A stretch of 44,453 bases of DNA, from NCBI GenBank assembly GCA_025765595.1, contig JAIVFH010000229.1, positions 1 to 44,453 on the forward strand. The letters run 5' to 3'. The position numbers and the translations under genes are program-made. The notes beneath the pieces are model-generated. The model saw only the letters and a program-made list of their open reading frames with translations. It was not told where the DNA came from and ran no database searches. The DNA comes from Obelidium mucronatum. Its lineage: Eukaryota > Chytridiomycota > Chytridiomycetes > Chytridiales > Chytriomycetaceae. Of this stretch, positions 9,529 through 20,766 are shown one piece after another. Each line of letters begins with the position of its first letter. Within the stretch, counting starts at the first letter, position 1.

Positions 9529-12339
9529 TCAAGCCCATTCATCCATATCACAATCTCTTCCCTGATCTTCATAAGTGAATCCCCTTGTCTCTGGTCTGGT
9601 TTCTGGTGCTGGTGGATGGATACCTCCTTGGCTGGAGTATCCTTGGTTTCCTGCTCCAAACCCAGATCCACCACTTTGTGTTGCTTTTCCCCCACCACCA
9701 TCATAACCACCATAACCACCTTCACGACCACTACCACCGCCGCCTCCTCCACCACCGCCACCATCATAACCACCATAACCACCTTCACGACCACCACCGC
9801 CTCCACCGCCTCCTCCACCATCACCACCATCGTAACCACCATAACCACCTTCACGACCACCACCGCCGAATCCTCTTTGATCGCGGCGATTCGACGTCAT
9901 CACCTGAGATGGGAAGAGTGCTTTTCCTGGCGGAACGTATGGTCCCTCTCTTTTGGTGTACACTCCAGTTTCATTCAAGAATGGCAGAATTGGCTTGTCT
10001 TTGTTTTTTACGGGTTCCGGTCTCGGTGCGTTTGGGTCAATAGGGCGGCGGGTCAAAAGACTGTTGATATCAGGTTGAAAAAAAAAGTTTTAGTACAGGT
10101 TTTAGTTTGAAAAAAACAAAGGTGGTGCAAACCTGGGAACATCAGGCATGCCACTGTTATTGCTTACGGCATTACGCGGATCTTGAGAGCTTCTGTTTGT
10201 TATTATTATTATTATATTTTTTGGTTAGGTGAAATTCGAAAGAAATTAGAAATCATGAATTAATTTGATGCAAACCTTGAAACATCAGGCATCCCGCTGT
10301 TACCGGAATTGCGAGGATCTTGAGAGCTTCTTTTTTTATAAATAAAATTGAGATTGGGAAGTTAAGAGCAAAAAAATTTGGGACTTACAACTTATTGGAC
10401 GCGTTATTAGAGCTGCGATATTCATTGGGAGGCTGAGGTTTTGGACTGGGACCAACGTAAACGTAGGGGACATCCTTGAACGATTCTGGGACTTGTCTTT
10501 GACCAATGTTCTTCATATCATCCACATGATACATTTGCTTTCCACCAGAAAAGGTGCGCTGATGCTGTGGCTCCGTGTTGTTATTCTTTGCGTTGGAGTT
10601 AATGTTGCCCTGATAGTGTGAAGATGCGCTAGCATTCAGTTGGCCAAGAGCTGCCGCTGCGCTGGGATCTACGCCCCATTCACCATCTTCGTCATCAAAT
10701 TCCATAGCGGTAGCTGGGTTGTTGTATCCAGATTGGTCAGCGCCATAACGTCTTTCTGCGCCACCAGCACCACTATCACGAGAGTGTCCGCTATCGCGAT
10801 GGCGACTCACTACACTACTCGCTCTCACATCATCATTATAGTAGTCGTTTGGATCCCCTCTACCACCACTACCACTGTCTCTTGAGTCCTGGTTTCTCCC
10901 ACGATTCATATCATTGTAACCCTTTCTGCCGCCGCTTTCATCTCCAGCCGGGCGCGCGCAAGAGCAACGGTGGCATTCTTGTCGCTTGGCAAAGTTGTGG
11001 TTGTTGCAACTTGGACACTCCCAATCTCCGTCGCGAAGGTCACGTTCTGGAACGTTACTGGTCCCGAATCTTCCACCACCAACACCACCACCACCGCCCA
11101 TTCTCATCCCACCAAAGCGATCAGCGAGATCACCAAATCCACCACCACCACCGCCGCCTCTCTGAACTCTCTCCTGTGGAACATACGGGATCCCAAGCTT
11201 CTCAGCTTTCCGTCTCTCATTATAAACATCCGGCCGACTCCCGATCCCTAAACCCGATTTATACTCTTCCCAATGGAATTTAGCTTGCATCCCGAGTCCT
11301 TCGAACCGCGGATCCAACCATGTTGTTTCGTAGTCTTGGATGGTTAGTTGGGTTCTGGGGATGAGTGGGTCGTAGCGTGCGGGTGCGTCGTTGGCGGATT
11401 CAATGCCCCAGTTGGGTGTGCTTTGGAGAGCGGCTTGGAATTTTTGTTTGCTGGCGGTGCGGGGTTCGGGTTTTGCTGGTTGGACGGCGGCGGTGGTGGT
11501 GGCTAGGTGTGGACTTGATGGTGTTGGTGGGACGTTGGGGTTTTGTTGTGGTTCCGAAAGGGGCCATTCTGGCTGGGATTCAGGGAATGCGTCAACAGGG
11601 GCAGAAACAGAGGCAGCAGGAGCATCGGATACAACTGGAAGAGATGAGCGAGAAATGAGTCGTGGAGAGGGAGAAGCGGGTGGATCGTCATATTCCATTT
11701 CATCGTCGCTGTCATCGGCAAATGGGGGGACCGCTGTTGTAGTTGTTGTTGTTGCTGGTTCATCGACTGGGTCATCATGTGCTGCTTGCGGAAATTCAAT
11801 TGGTTCTTGATTGACAGTAGTGGACGGCGAAGCAAAGTCATCTTGATCTTCTACTAAAGAGATGCTTGGTGGAGCCGAGACGGATCCAGAGAGTGGAAAG
11901 AGTGGCGCGTCGGTGGATTGCAACTGCTGGTGAATAAACAAAGGTGCAACTGGCGAAAGACTGTTACTTCTGCCTTTCGCGTTCAATTCTTCAGGAAGTG
12001 AAGTAAGAGGAGACGCGCTGGACGTGTCCAACAAAGGGGAAACGGAGGGTGCGTGGGAGACAGCAAGTGGAAATGGGTTAAAGGGATCGCGCTCAGGCGA
12101 TCCAGGAATCTGAATGCGCGTTTTTAGAAAGTTTGCGCGAGTTAGTTTTCGGTTTAATGTGTGGGTTAAAGGGAGAGGAGGCGATATTGAATTGGAGTGT
12201 GGGAAACACGAATGCAACACCTTACCTCAAGGCTTGAAAGAGTCGCGTTCGAATCTGCAGTCACAAGCGCCGAGGTGGCATGTTTTTCAGACGTAGCTTC
12301 GAAGGCGGGGCTTTGCTGTTCGTCAGAGGTTGTGTCCAT
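9529..12339 (-). CDS. RanBP2-type zinc-finger, RGG/GY-rich RNA-binding-like protein
   Basis: Five exons (12339-12226, 12109-10389, 10329-10276, 10192-10133, 10060-9529) give 826 aa. A long Pro/Ser-rich, probably disordered N-terminus is followed by a conserved-looking block (LTIQDYETTWLDPRFEGLGMQ, split around residue 300). One RanBP2-type zinc finger sits at about 397-420, with spacing W-x-C-x2-C-x10-C-x2-C and an Asn before the second pair. Gly-rich flanks follow, and the C-terminus has three copies of GREGGYGGYDGG separated by poly-Gly. This resembles FUS/TAF15-type proteins, in which such fingers bind single-stranded RNA, but I cannot name an orthologue. Exons 3 and 4 are near-duplicates with the same phase, so each can be skipped without breaking frame. 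It is divergent from the Csm1 gene (233 bp) and convergent with the sirtuin gene (222 bp). Function is inferred from domains only. Confidence 0.75.
9690..9880. repeat. Coding tandem repeat, three GREGGYGGYDGG units
   Basis: Three near-identical units, each starting on the plus strand with an ACCATCATAACCACCATAAC-like block, alternate with CCACCGCC-type runs. On the minus strand they encode GREGGYGGYDGG followed by poly-Gly. The array is in frame in the last exon of the zinc-finger gene and is likely prone to length change. Confidence 0.8.
10133..10329 (-). repeat. Tandemly duplicated small exons (54 and 60 nt)
   Basis: Exon 3 (10276-10329) and exon 4 (10133-10192) of the zinc-finger gene encode SSQDPRNSGNSGMPDV and SSQDPRNAVSNNSGMPDV. 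Both are entered and left in phase 2, start with AAGCTCTCAAGATCC and end at the same donor AG|GTTTGCA, as expected from duplication of an exon with its splice sites. Either can be skipped in frame. Confidence 0.8.
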
Positions 12340-12572
12340 CTTTGTGAAGGCGTGTCTTTTTCTTTCCGTTTTTTTTATTATCAAAAGGTCTCCTTTTATA
12401 AGCTTTTTTTTTCAAACTGAGATTCCATGCTACATAATATGTTCTCTCTCGTCTATACTGTACGTTCAGTTATCCAAAATATAATATTGTAAGTCAAAAA
12501 AAAACAATTCGGACAAACACAGACATCTCAAACAAACTTGCCCCATTCGCCCGCTCGACGATTCACTCACAA

Positions 12573-15097
12573 ATGGACTTTGACGAAATGCTCCGTAAGA
12601 AAGCATTTTTTTTTTGTAACTCGCTCTGCTTAAAGCTAAATGCTGGGTTTTTGAAGTCGATGGTCCTGTGAAGGCAGCCACCAAGAAACAAACAGCTAAA
12701 AAGGGTACAGCAGCAGCAGCAGCACCAACAGCAGCGGCGGCGGCACGCAAATCAAAAGCCACCGAAGAAGCTTCAGCAAAGCCGATCCCAAAAGCCGTCC
12801 AAACGAAACCAGCAAAGCTGTCAAAACAACAAAAAGAAAAGGGCGACGAAGAAACAAACCAACCGCCAGTCGCACTAGCAGCAGAAACCGACACAACTGA
12901 AAATCATGGAAAGAGACAAAGAGCTGCTCCTAAAGCGTTCTGGGACTTGGAAAAATCGGCAAACGGAAAAGCTACATTGATTCCACCACCTTCACTTCAT
13001 CAAGCACACCAACACCAGGCAAAGCGCGACGAAGAAGACGAACCCGCTTCCAAAAAACCAAAAATCTCGAAAAAGGAGGCAGGGGCGGTGGCTGTGAAGG
13101 AGAAGAAGGTTGTTGATAAAGCAAAGAAGGAAACAGCTGCACAAAAGAAAGCTAGAATATCCGAATCAAAGAAAACAGAAGTATCAGTCGAGGACAGTGA
13201 AACTAGTGATGATGGTCATGCGATAGAAGAGAAGGGGAGGGAAAATGCAGCAAAGTCTGAAATTCGTGGTTCAACAAAGGAGATGCCGAAAAAACAACCA
13301 GCGCAGCGTAAGAAGACTGATGACGAAGGAGATGTGGGGGAAGGGGCCCAAGATAATGGAAAGGGTGATTCCTCAGCACCCGAATTGACGATTACTCTAA
13401 GCGAAGATGAAGAAGAAGAGGGAGAAAGAAGCGAAGAAGAAGAAGCGAAGGAGATTGTCGCGAATCCAAAAGTAGCTCCGAAAACAAAAGAGCAGCTACC
13501 CATTGCTACCAAAAAAAGTGTGGCAACCGCATCTTCAACATCCGCCCCAAAAATGCCAATTGCTTCCTTAGAAGTATCATCCTCTAAAGTGCCAGTACTT
13601 CGCCGATCACGCACGGTGGATGAAATGAACGAGGCTGCAGACTCTATTCCAATGAAGGTTATTTTTTTTTATTCTGCTTTTTATACTATCATCGACTGAA
13701 TTTCTTTATAATTACAGGATGGCATGAAAATCATCAACGAAATGAAGGCTGAATTTGATGAATATCGAGCCATACGTGAAACGCGGCAAGAGGAACTTTT
13801 AAGGGAGTACAAGGAGGCAGCGAGCAAACAAATTTCAGGTTACATTTTTTTTCATTTGATATTGCTGCATCTGGTGGCGAAACCAACACATTTGCCTTTT
13901 TTTCATGGTTGAAAAGCCTTAGAAAAACAAGTCAAAAATCTTGAAACCTCTTTGGAGTCAAGTACAGTCAAATTGAAGCAAATTGCCGAATCAGAGAAGA
14001 AATTGATTGTGCAGGTGAAGGAGGACAAACAAGCAATTGCATCTCTTCAAAAGCAATTGGTTGGCCGCAGCCAAGACGAAAATCTTGCCGAGAAAGGCGA
14101 TGCGCTTCAAAAAGAAATTCAGGATATAAAACGCGTCAACAGCGAATTGAGCAGCCAGCACCAAGCTGTTTTGATTGATTTGGCACGGGTAAAGAAGGAA
14201 TCAGACAAGTGGAAGAGGTTGGCTGCTGAAAAAGAAGCGATCGCTGCTGAAGCTGACAGAGCTCGGGAAGAAGCATTGGTGAGAACCAGGGAGTTGGAGG
14301 CCGAGCTGCGTGCTGCAGTGGAACAAGGAAGTGAAGGTCAGGAGGAACTCGCAGCTGCTTTGAAACGAGGAGACGACTTTGAAAAGGAAAGTAAAGGCTT
14401 GGTTTCAGAAGGTAGCAGTGAAGCTTTTGAAGTTTTTTTTATACATGAAACTGAAACTGTTGTAATTTTCAGTGAAATCCTTGCGAGCGAAGTTGGTGTC
14501 CATAGAGACGCGGCAAGTCCCGCAACCAAACAACAGACCGGCTCAACCAGACCGATACACCCAAACTCTTGAGCGAATGGTGAGAATGTATGAAGAGCTC
14601 ACTAACTTCAAGATCCAATCGGTGGAAGAAACTCGTGCCGAGATCGATTCGGATGATGAAGATGAAGACGAAGAATGCGAAGAAGAGAAGCAAGATGAAA
14701 TCGACCGAGCCAGACGACGAAGTGTGCGGCGACAATCTGTTGGAAAGTGTGCAGTGAGACAGCCAACACCACATTTGGAAGATGTTTTGGAACACCGTTG
14801 TGAACAAAGCGGATCCCGTGGTGGTACGTGAACACGATAATGTGTTGATGATTAGCCTTTTTCTAATTTGAACGATTTGAAGTTCTCCACTTTTCATTGA
14901 CAATGCCAAAGGAGCAAACAGCAACGTCAAGTCCCAATATTCTTTACACTCTGCATACAGCCAAAAATGAAGCAGGAGAAGTGCTTGATGAAGATGACGA
15001 AGAGCTTCCGGACTATTTAAATGGTGAAATGACATTTCCAAGGGATCGGCTGGTTGACTTTTTCCGAAAGACATGTGGATGGTTGTTTTCAGCTTAA
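12573..15097 (+). CDS. Csm1/Pcs1-like monopolin (kinetochore) subunit
   Basis: Homologue of fungal Csm1/Pcs1, a V-shaped dimer that crosslinks microtubule attachment sites at kinetochores and acts at rDNA. Six exons (12573-12594, 12657-13657, 13718-13838, 13923-14411, 14473-14823, 14883-15097) give 732 aa. Residues 1-340 form a Lys/Glu/Ala-rich disordered arm, followed by a long coiled coil (about 350-550). The C-terminal globular domain begins RMVRMYEELTNFKIQSVEE, carries a strongly acidic insert, continues over intron 5 to VLHFSLTMP and ends with the typical LPDYLNGEMTFPRDRLVDFF. The 22-nt first exon and its donor CGTAAG are the least certain part; the ATG at 12573 gives MDFDEML. The long basic N-terminal arm is much larger than in yeast Csm1. 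The gene is divergent from the zinc-finger gene. Confidence 0.8.
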
Positions 15098-15373
15098 CTT
15101 TGATTGCCGACCCTGTGGAGTGTGTACTTCGGATCTGCATCCGACATCGTATATTTATTAGAGTCTTTTATTTCTTGAGTCGTTCAGCTTTTGTTGTTTG
15201 AGCTTTGTTTGGATCTCTCCCTTCCTTGATCTTTGGTGAAATAATAAACACTTTTCAACGAAATTTCAGTTAAGTAGTGTGATGTGCCTCTTTGACGGGA
15301 CTGGCAAAAACGAGGACGTGTGCAAACTCGACCAGGACGAAGGCTTCGATGGACATTAGTTTGAAGCGGCTGA

Positions 15374-18300
15374 ATGAGTTTAAGGATCTGTTGGACAGCT
15401 GTCAATGCTAACCAATTGCCAACACCACAGATGCCCACCCCGCCGGCGCCCACACCCGCACCCGCACCCGCGCCCGTCGCAGGCAGCGACACGCGCACGA
15501 AGAAGCGCAAGGCGGCGGCATCGAGCAGTGGTCAGTCGCAGTTTGCGTGTTTGTGTGTTTGCTGGAGTGTTTGGGACAGATTTCTAACCGCTTTGCTTCG
15601 CTTCGGCCGCCAGCGCACCACGCCTGCACGTGCGGCCACTCGCAGGCGGCGGCGCAGAGCCAGGCGCAGAGCCTCGCGGTGCCGCACGCCGCCGCTGCCG
15701 CCTCGGACCCGCCCGCTCCAGCAACAACAACAACACCAACAACAGCGCCAGCTAGTCAGCCAGCGCCGAATCCAAAGCTGCGGACGCCGCACCACCATCA
15801 CCACCACAATAATAACCACAACCACAGCCATAACCACAGCCACAACCATCGCCATGCCGATCAGCAACAACAACAACAACCGCCTCAGCCAACGCCGCAA
15901 CAGCAGCCGCCTCAGCAGCAGCATTCACATCGGCCTCAGCCTCTGCCGTCCACTAAAAAACTATCTGCCTCTGCCCAACCAGCGGCACAGAGCACAGCGA
16001 TAGTACCATCCGCAGATATATGGTACAAATCAGACGCCGAAGAGAAACAGCGTATCCGCGAATTCTGGCTAGAGTTGGGCGAAGAGGAGCGGAAAAATCT
16101 AGTGAAACTAGAAAAAGAAGCTGTTATGCGAAAGATTAAGGACCAGCAGAAACACACTTGTTCTTGTCCTACTTGTGGGAAGAAAAAGTGAGCGTTTTAT
16201 TGATTATTAGAGTCAAGATATGGTAGATATTCAACATTTCCGTAGAACCCTGATTGAAGAAGAACTGGAACTTCTCTACGATGCTTATTATGAGGAGCTA
16301 GAAAATTTTGCACAGAGCCAATCTGGTGCAAATTCAACCGTACCCGGCGCTGTTGTAAAACATAGTAATAATCCTTATTCAAAAGGTTTTATTCATAAAT
16401 TTTTACGTCATGATTGATTGGTTGGTCTTACGAATTCTCTACAAACAGTCATTGAACCTCCGCAGCCTCATTACTGTTCTAATTATCGCCATCATCATCA
16501 CGATAAAGATGATGATTTGGACAATACGGATGAATATGATGATGATATTGATGATCATTCACAACACAGTCATCACCACCATCACCACCATCGACAAAGT
16601 ACAGCTAGGAGTAGTATATTCGAGTTTGGAAGTGGTCTCACTGTGAAAGGTTCGGATCGGCCAACTTAATTTAACGCCAAAGGCGTGACTATACCGTCAT
16701 AGACGTTCATTTTTTACCATCTTCTCGGCCATTCCGCAAACATCCTTCTTCTATCAATTAATGCACTAAAGCAGACGGCGGGATCCTTACTGTGGCCGAA
16801 GATTTCCTCAAAAACGATGGTCGAAAGTTTCTAGACTTAATGGAGCAGCTAGCAGAACGGAAAATTCGGCTCTTGGAAGATGAACCCGATTCGGAAAACA
16901 TGACTGTAGCACAGCAGCAACAACAACAATTGCAGTTCCAGCAGCAGCAACAGCAGCAGTTACAACAGCAGCTCCTACAAGCTCAGCAGCAACAGCAACT
17001 GTTACAACAGCAGCAACAGCAGAATCAGTTATTGCAGCAGCAAGTGCTACAGCATCAGCTATTGCAACAACAGCAAACACAAGTAAAGCCTTCACAACAA
17101 ACCGATCAACAGCAGCATCCTCAACAGCCCGGCGGCGCCCTCGCCAATGCTCCAACATTTTTCGATGATGAGGGAGACGAAGGCGACGAAGAGGACGAAG
17201 AAGAGTATGATGATGAGGATGATCTCGACGATGATGACGAAGGTCTTGACGACGAAGAGGACGATGAAGAATACGACGACGAGGAGGACGATGAAGAAGT
17301 ACGTCTCGATTTTTTGTTTTGCGGAAACCATGATTATTTATCTGTCCAAAACTAGGATATCCTGACTGAGGAGCAGCGGATGGAAGAAGGTCGTCGTATG
17401 TTTCAGATCTTTGCCGCCAAAATGTTTGAGCAACGCGTTTTGACTGCCTATAGAGAAAAGGTGTGTTGGTTTTTTGGCTCTTTTTGTTGGCACTATCCAT
17501 GGAGTTGTGACTTTTTTTTCCTCAGGTTGCCTATGAACGCCAGAATCGGCTACTTCAAGAGCTCGAGGAGGAGGAAAAACTCAAGAACGAAAAAGAAGAA
17601 GCAAAACAGAAGCTTAAGGAAAAGAAAAAATTGCAAAAGAAGTAATACTGAATTATTAGTGTTTTTTTTTTCAACCCATTTGAAACTTAACCATGTATTT
17701 TTTTTTTTGGTGTTTTCTAGAGCTGCAAAACAACAGAAGGAAGACGAAAAGTTACAAAAAGAAAAGGAGAAGCAGATGGAAGAGGAAGCACTCCGTTTGC
17801 AAAAGGAGAAGAAGGCTCAAGAGGATCGGTGTGTTATTGCGTTGACTCTTTTCTTTTTTATTGAATAATTTTTTTTCAGTGTCAAACGTGAAGCGGAGCG
17901 TGCCAAGAAGGAAGCGGAGCGTTTGAAAAAGGAGGAAGCTGAGCGTGTTCGTCGTGAAGCTGAGCGGAAAAAGAAGGAAGAGGACATTCGGAAACAAAAG
18001 GAGGCCGAGGAAAGGAAAGCCCGGATTCGTGAAGAAACCGAACGAGTTGAACGGGAAAACCGAGAACGCAAGGAGAAGGAGAGGGAAGCCGCGCGGCTAC
18101 GTAACCAGAAGGCTCGTGAAGAAGCCGAAGCTCGTGCTCGCGCTCAAGCCGAAGAGGAGAAACAAAAGCTGGAGAAGGCAGAAGCTGAAGCGGCCGCACA
18201 GGCTGCACAGGCTGCAAAGTCCTCCAATCCGCCTTTGTCTCCCTCCGCAGCTGTCAAGCAACAACTGCATGCGATGACGCTCAATGAGCCTGGAGTCGTT

Positions 18301-19750
18301 CCATCTGTTGCTGTGAATCCGGGCTTCTCTCATCAGCCAATATATCAACAGCCAGGTCAGCATCACTACATGTATCCCGGCCAAAAGCTTGGAGCTCCTC
18401 CTGGGTTTATTCCAATGAACCCAATTGCATCTCCCAAGCAAGCGACTGCTGATGTCTCCCCGCCTTTGTCATCCAATGTCGGTGGAATGTCTAGTTACGG
18501 ATGGACACCGCAATCAAATTTGGGCTACAATGGGCAAATGTTGAACCAACCCCCCATACGCCAGAATAGTATTCCCATTGGTCCCTCTTTTGTTTCCGGA
18601 GTTCTTCCCACGCCGCCATTGTCGTCGATATCACCGGACTTGGAAATCTCAGCACCTCTCGGTGTTCATTTGAACAGACAGGGCGCTCCGACGATGAAGC
18701 CTCTTGGTCGTCAAGCCCCTATTGGTAGGCCATCGGGTCTCTCTCTATCCACGTTCGATGGATTGGGCTCATCTGGAAGTCCGATATTGACTCCTCTGGG
18801 CGATAATTACGGCCCAGTTGTCGGTAGTCAATTTGGGCACTTTGTGGGTGCGCCTTCGTCAAATCTGAAAAAGTCTTCGGCGTCGTCTTCATTTGAAAAC
18901 ATTCCGGCGTTTAATGACTCCTTCTTGGAACCGCAGGCGTCTCTTTTGGGTTCAAAGGCTCTGAATGGCCAGAGGTTACAGCCGCAGCAGCAGCAGCAGC
19001 AGCAGCAGCAACATCATCAGTTTTCGAGTGGTTTTGGCTATGATCAAGAGCAGCAGCATCAGCACCTCCAACACCAGCAACAGCAGCAACAACATATTCA
19101 CCAAATGAATATGATGCAGCAGCAGCAGTTGCATCAAGCCCAACAGAACCAGATGTTGAGTCAGCTGTCTCACCAACAGCAACAGCATCAGCATCAGCAG
19201 CAGTTCTCTGGTTTGCGAGGTGGAGATTCGTTGAAGGGGCTGTCATTTGATTGGGATATTGACGTGGATGGTCCCCAAATGGGAAAATTGCCGACACGTT
19301 TATCAACGAGCTCGTTAAATTCCATGAACAATGCTCTCTTGTTTGATGATCTCAGTGGTGGCTTCAACGAGCGCGCACAGTTTGGTGGTAGTGGTCAAAA
19401 CCCGCAGTTTCAAAGAACTCTGAATCAGCTATCTCCTCCAAGTCAATCATCGCCTTCGATTCCTTCCGTTTCTACTGGCCTCTTTGACGACCGCAAGTCC
19501 TTGGGATTCCAACAGCAACCACCATTGGCTCCAGGAAGACTGCAGAATGGGTTTCAGCAACAGTCGCTGCTCCAGCAGCAACAGCAACACATAAACCAGC
19601 AGCAGCAAGGGTTTGGTGTCATTGGACAAACTCCTTTGCAATCTTCACAATTGTTTCAACAAGGGCAGGCGAATTGGTCAAGTGAGTACTTGTTGTAACT
19701 GAGAAAATTTTTTTATCTCTCCTAATCAACGTTCAATTGTAGACTTTTGA
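15374..19750 (+). CDS. NST1-like stress response protein
   Basis: Homologue of fungal NST1 (negative regulator of salt tolerance; linked to mRNA decay and P-bodies in yeast). Ten exons (15374-15530, 15614-16187, 16246-16385, 16449-16649, 16775-17298, 17356-17460, 17526-17641, 17721-17828, 17880-19681, 19743-19750) encode about 1244 aa. Conserved blocks are [72 protein letters not shown] with [12 protein letters not shown], and [20 protein letters not shown] with [16 protein letters not shown]. They are separated by His-rich, poly-Q and acidic tracts. A long Lys/Glu/Arg-rich helix follows, then a Gln/Pro/Ser-rich tail. The start is uncertain: ATG at 15374 or 15431, and a CTAAC plus CACAG upstream of 15431 leaves room for another 5' exon. 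The last exon is only 8 nt and adds one split codon, Phe and stop. It lies 276 bp after the Csm1 gene. Confidence 0.85.
16910..17100 (+). repeat. CAG/CAA poly-glutamine tract in NST1
   Basis: Mixed CAG/CAA codons encode an interrupted Gln/Leu tract of about 60 residues directly before an Asp/Glu run. Other Gln-rich tracts of the same gene lie around 15860-15930, 18980-19205 and 19555-19610. These are low-complexity and replication-slippage prone. Confidence 0.85.
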
Positions 19751-19987
19751 GTGACTCTTCTCTTCCAAGTCTTCTTTTTTCTCTTTTTTTGTTGTCTTTT
19801 TGGAATTTACCCCTCTTCTGTTACTCTACTCTTATATGCTTTTTTTCTTGTGTTATTTTTTTTTCTTGTGTTTTTTGTTTTCATTTTCTGTGGGAATATA
19901 ACATGCTGTCTCTTTATTCGTATAGTTTGAACTGCGTGTAAAATTTTATTCGAATGGACAACACATGCGTATGAATCAAAGAATCTC

Positions 19988-20384
19988 TTAAATGTTCTTA
20001 GGCAATAAATCACAGAGTAACGGCATTTCAGCAAGCTTAACAAAATTGGAACATTGTTATTCAGTCATCGTTTCAAATAGAATATGGAGGACTCACAAGG
20101 TTGCCAGACACCACAGCTTCTTCCGAAGAACAGGACGAACCCAAGCAAGAAGTCATGGATTGAATAATACTTGATGTATTTCTACACGCAGTTTCAAGAT
20201 CGGTAGATTCCGGGAGTGAGTTCAAGCCAGTAACTGAAGAAAGACATTGTTGTGTACATGGTTGAAGGGCAAGGACTTTTGACACCACTGCCTCCAGGAT
20301 GGATACGCCAGGGACAGGTAGACTGCTTGAATATTGAAAATAGGCGGTGCATAGCACAAGTAACGAAAAACCCGAAACTCTCAT
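19988..20384 (-). CDS. Small secreted CFEM-like cysteine-rich protein
   Basis: Two-exon model (20384-20097, 20035-19988; 61-nt intron with a GTGAGT donor) giving 111 aa. The N-terminus MRVSGFSLLVLCTAYF is a plausible signal peptide. The mature part has six cysteines spaced C-x3-C-x19-C-x12-C-x4-C-x18-C, which follows the fungal CFEM pattern but lacks two of its eight cysteines. The final Cys is supplied by the second exon, which supports the splice. CFEM proteins are extracellular or GPI-anchored and several bind haem; no GPI signal is visible here. An upstream in-frame extension exists but looks non-coding (Lys/Asn/Thr runs). The gene is divergent from the first low-complexity paralog and convergent with NST1. 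Confidence 0.5.
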
Positions 20385-20766
20385 TTCTTCTTTGGTGGTT
20401 GTGGCGTTGTTGTTGGTGGTGTTTTTTTTTTTCATTCCCGCTTTTACTGGCGGCGGGCTGTTGTTCTCAGAGGCGGTGGACGACGACGGGACAAGGGCAT
20501 TTGGCGGGATTTTGGATTCGAGAAACACACAACCATCTCCTGGAAAATTGAGGCGCACGGAAAACAAGCGAAAACCAACAAATTTTCTCAAAATTTTTGA
20601 AGAGCTGAATGTGTGGATGTTGAGGCACCATAACCTGTGCTCCAAAAATAGAATGAGAGATATGCTCAGCTCGCGCCTCCTGAAAATGCATAAATAGGAA
20701 GACGCGATGGCCACTACTTTCTTTTCCTCCATCAGATCTCTGAACACTTAAAAACAACCACAAAAA
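20385..20766. promoter_or_regulatory. Divergent promoter region upstream of paralog A
   Basis: This 382-bp segment separates the CFEM-like start from the paralog A ATG at 20767. A TATA-like CATAAATAG lies at 20689-20697, about 75 bp before the ATG, and is followed by a pyrimidine-rich stretch (CTACTTTCTTTTCCTCC). That layout suits a strongly transcribed fungal gene. A similar TATAAG lies about 76 bp before the start of the second paralog. Confidence 0.4.

Noticed and set aside
9690..9880. Regularly spaced repeats resembling a CRISPR array
   Set aside because: The spacers are also repetitive and the whole array is in frame, encoding GREGGYGGYDGG units in a spliced eukaryotic gene.
16808..17500. 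230-codon minus-strand frame opposite the NST1 poly-Q region
   Set aside because: Shadow of CAG/CAA and GAT/GAA repeats; the sense strand is conserved NST1.
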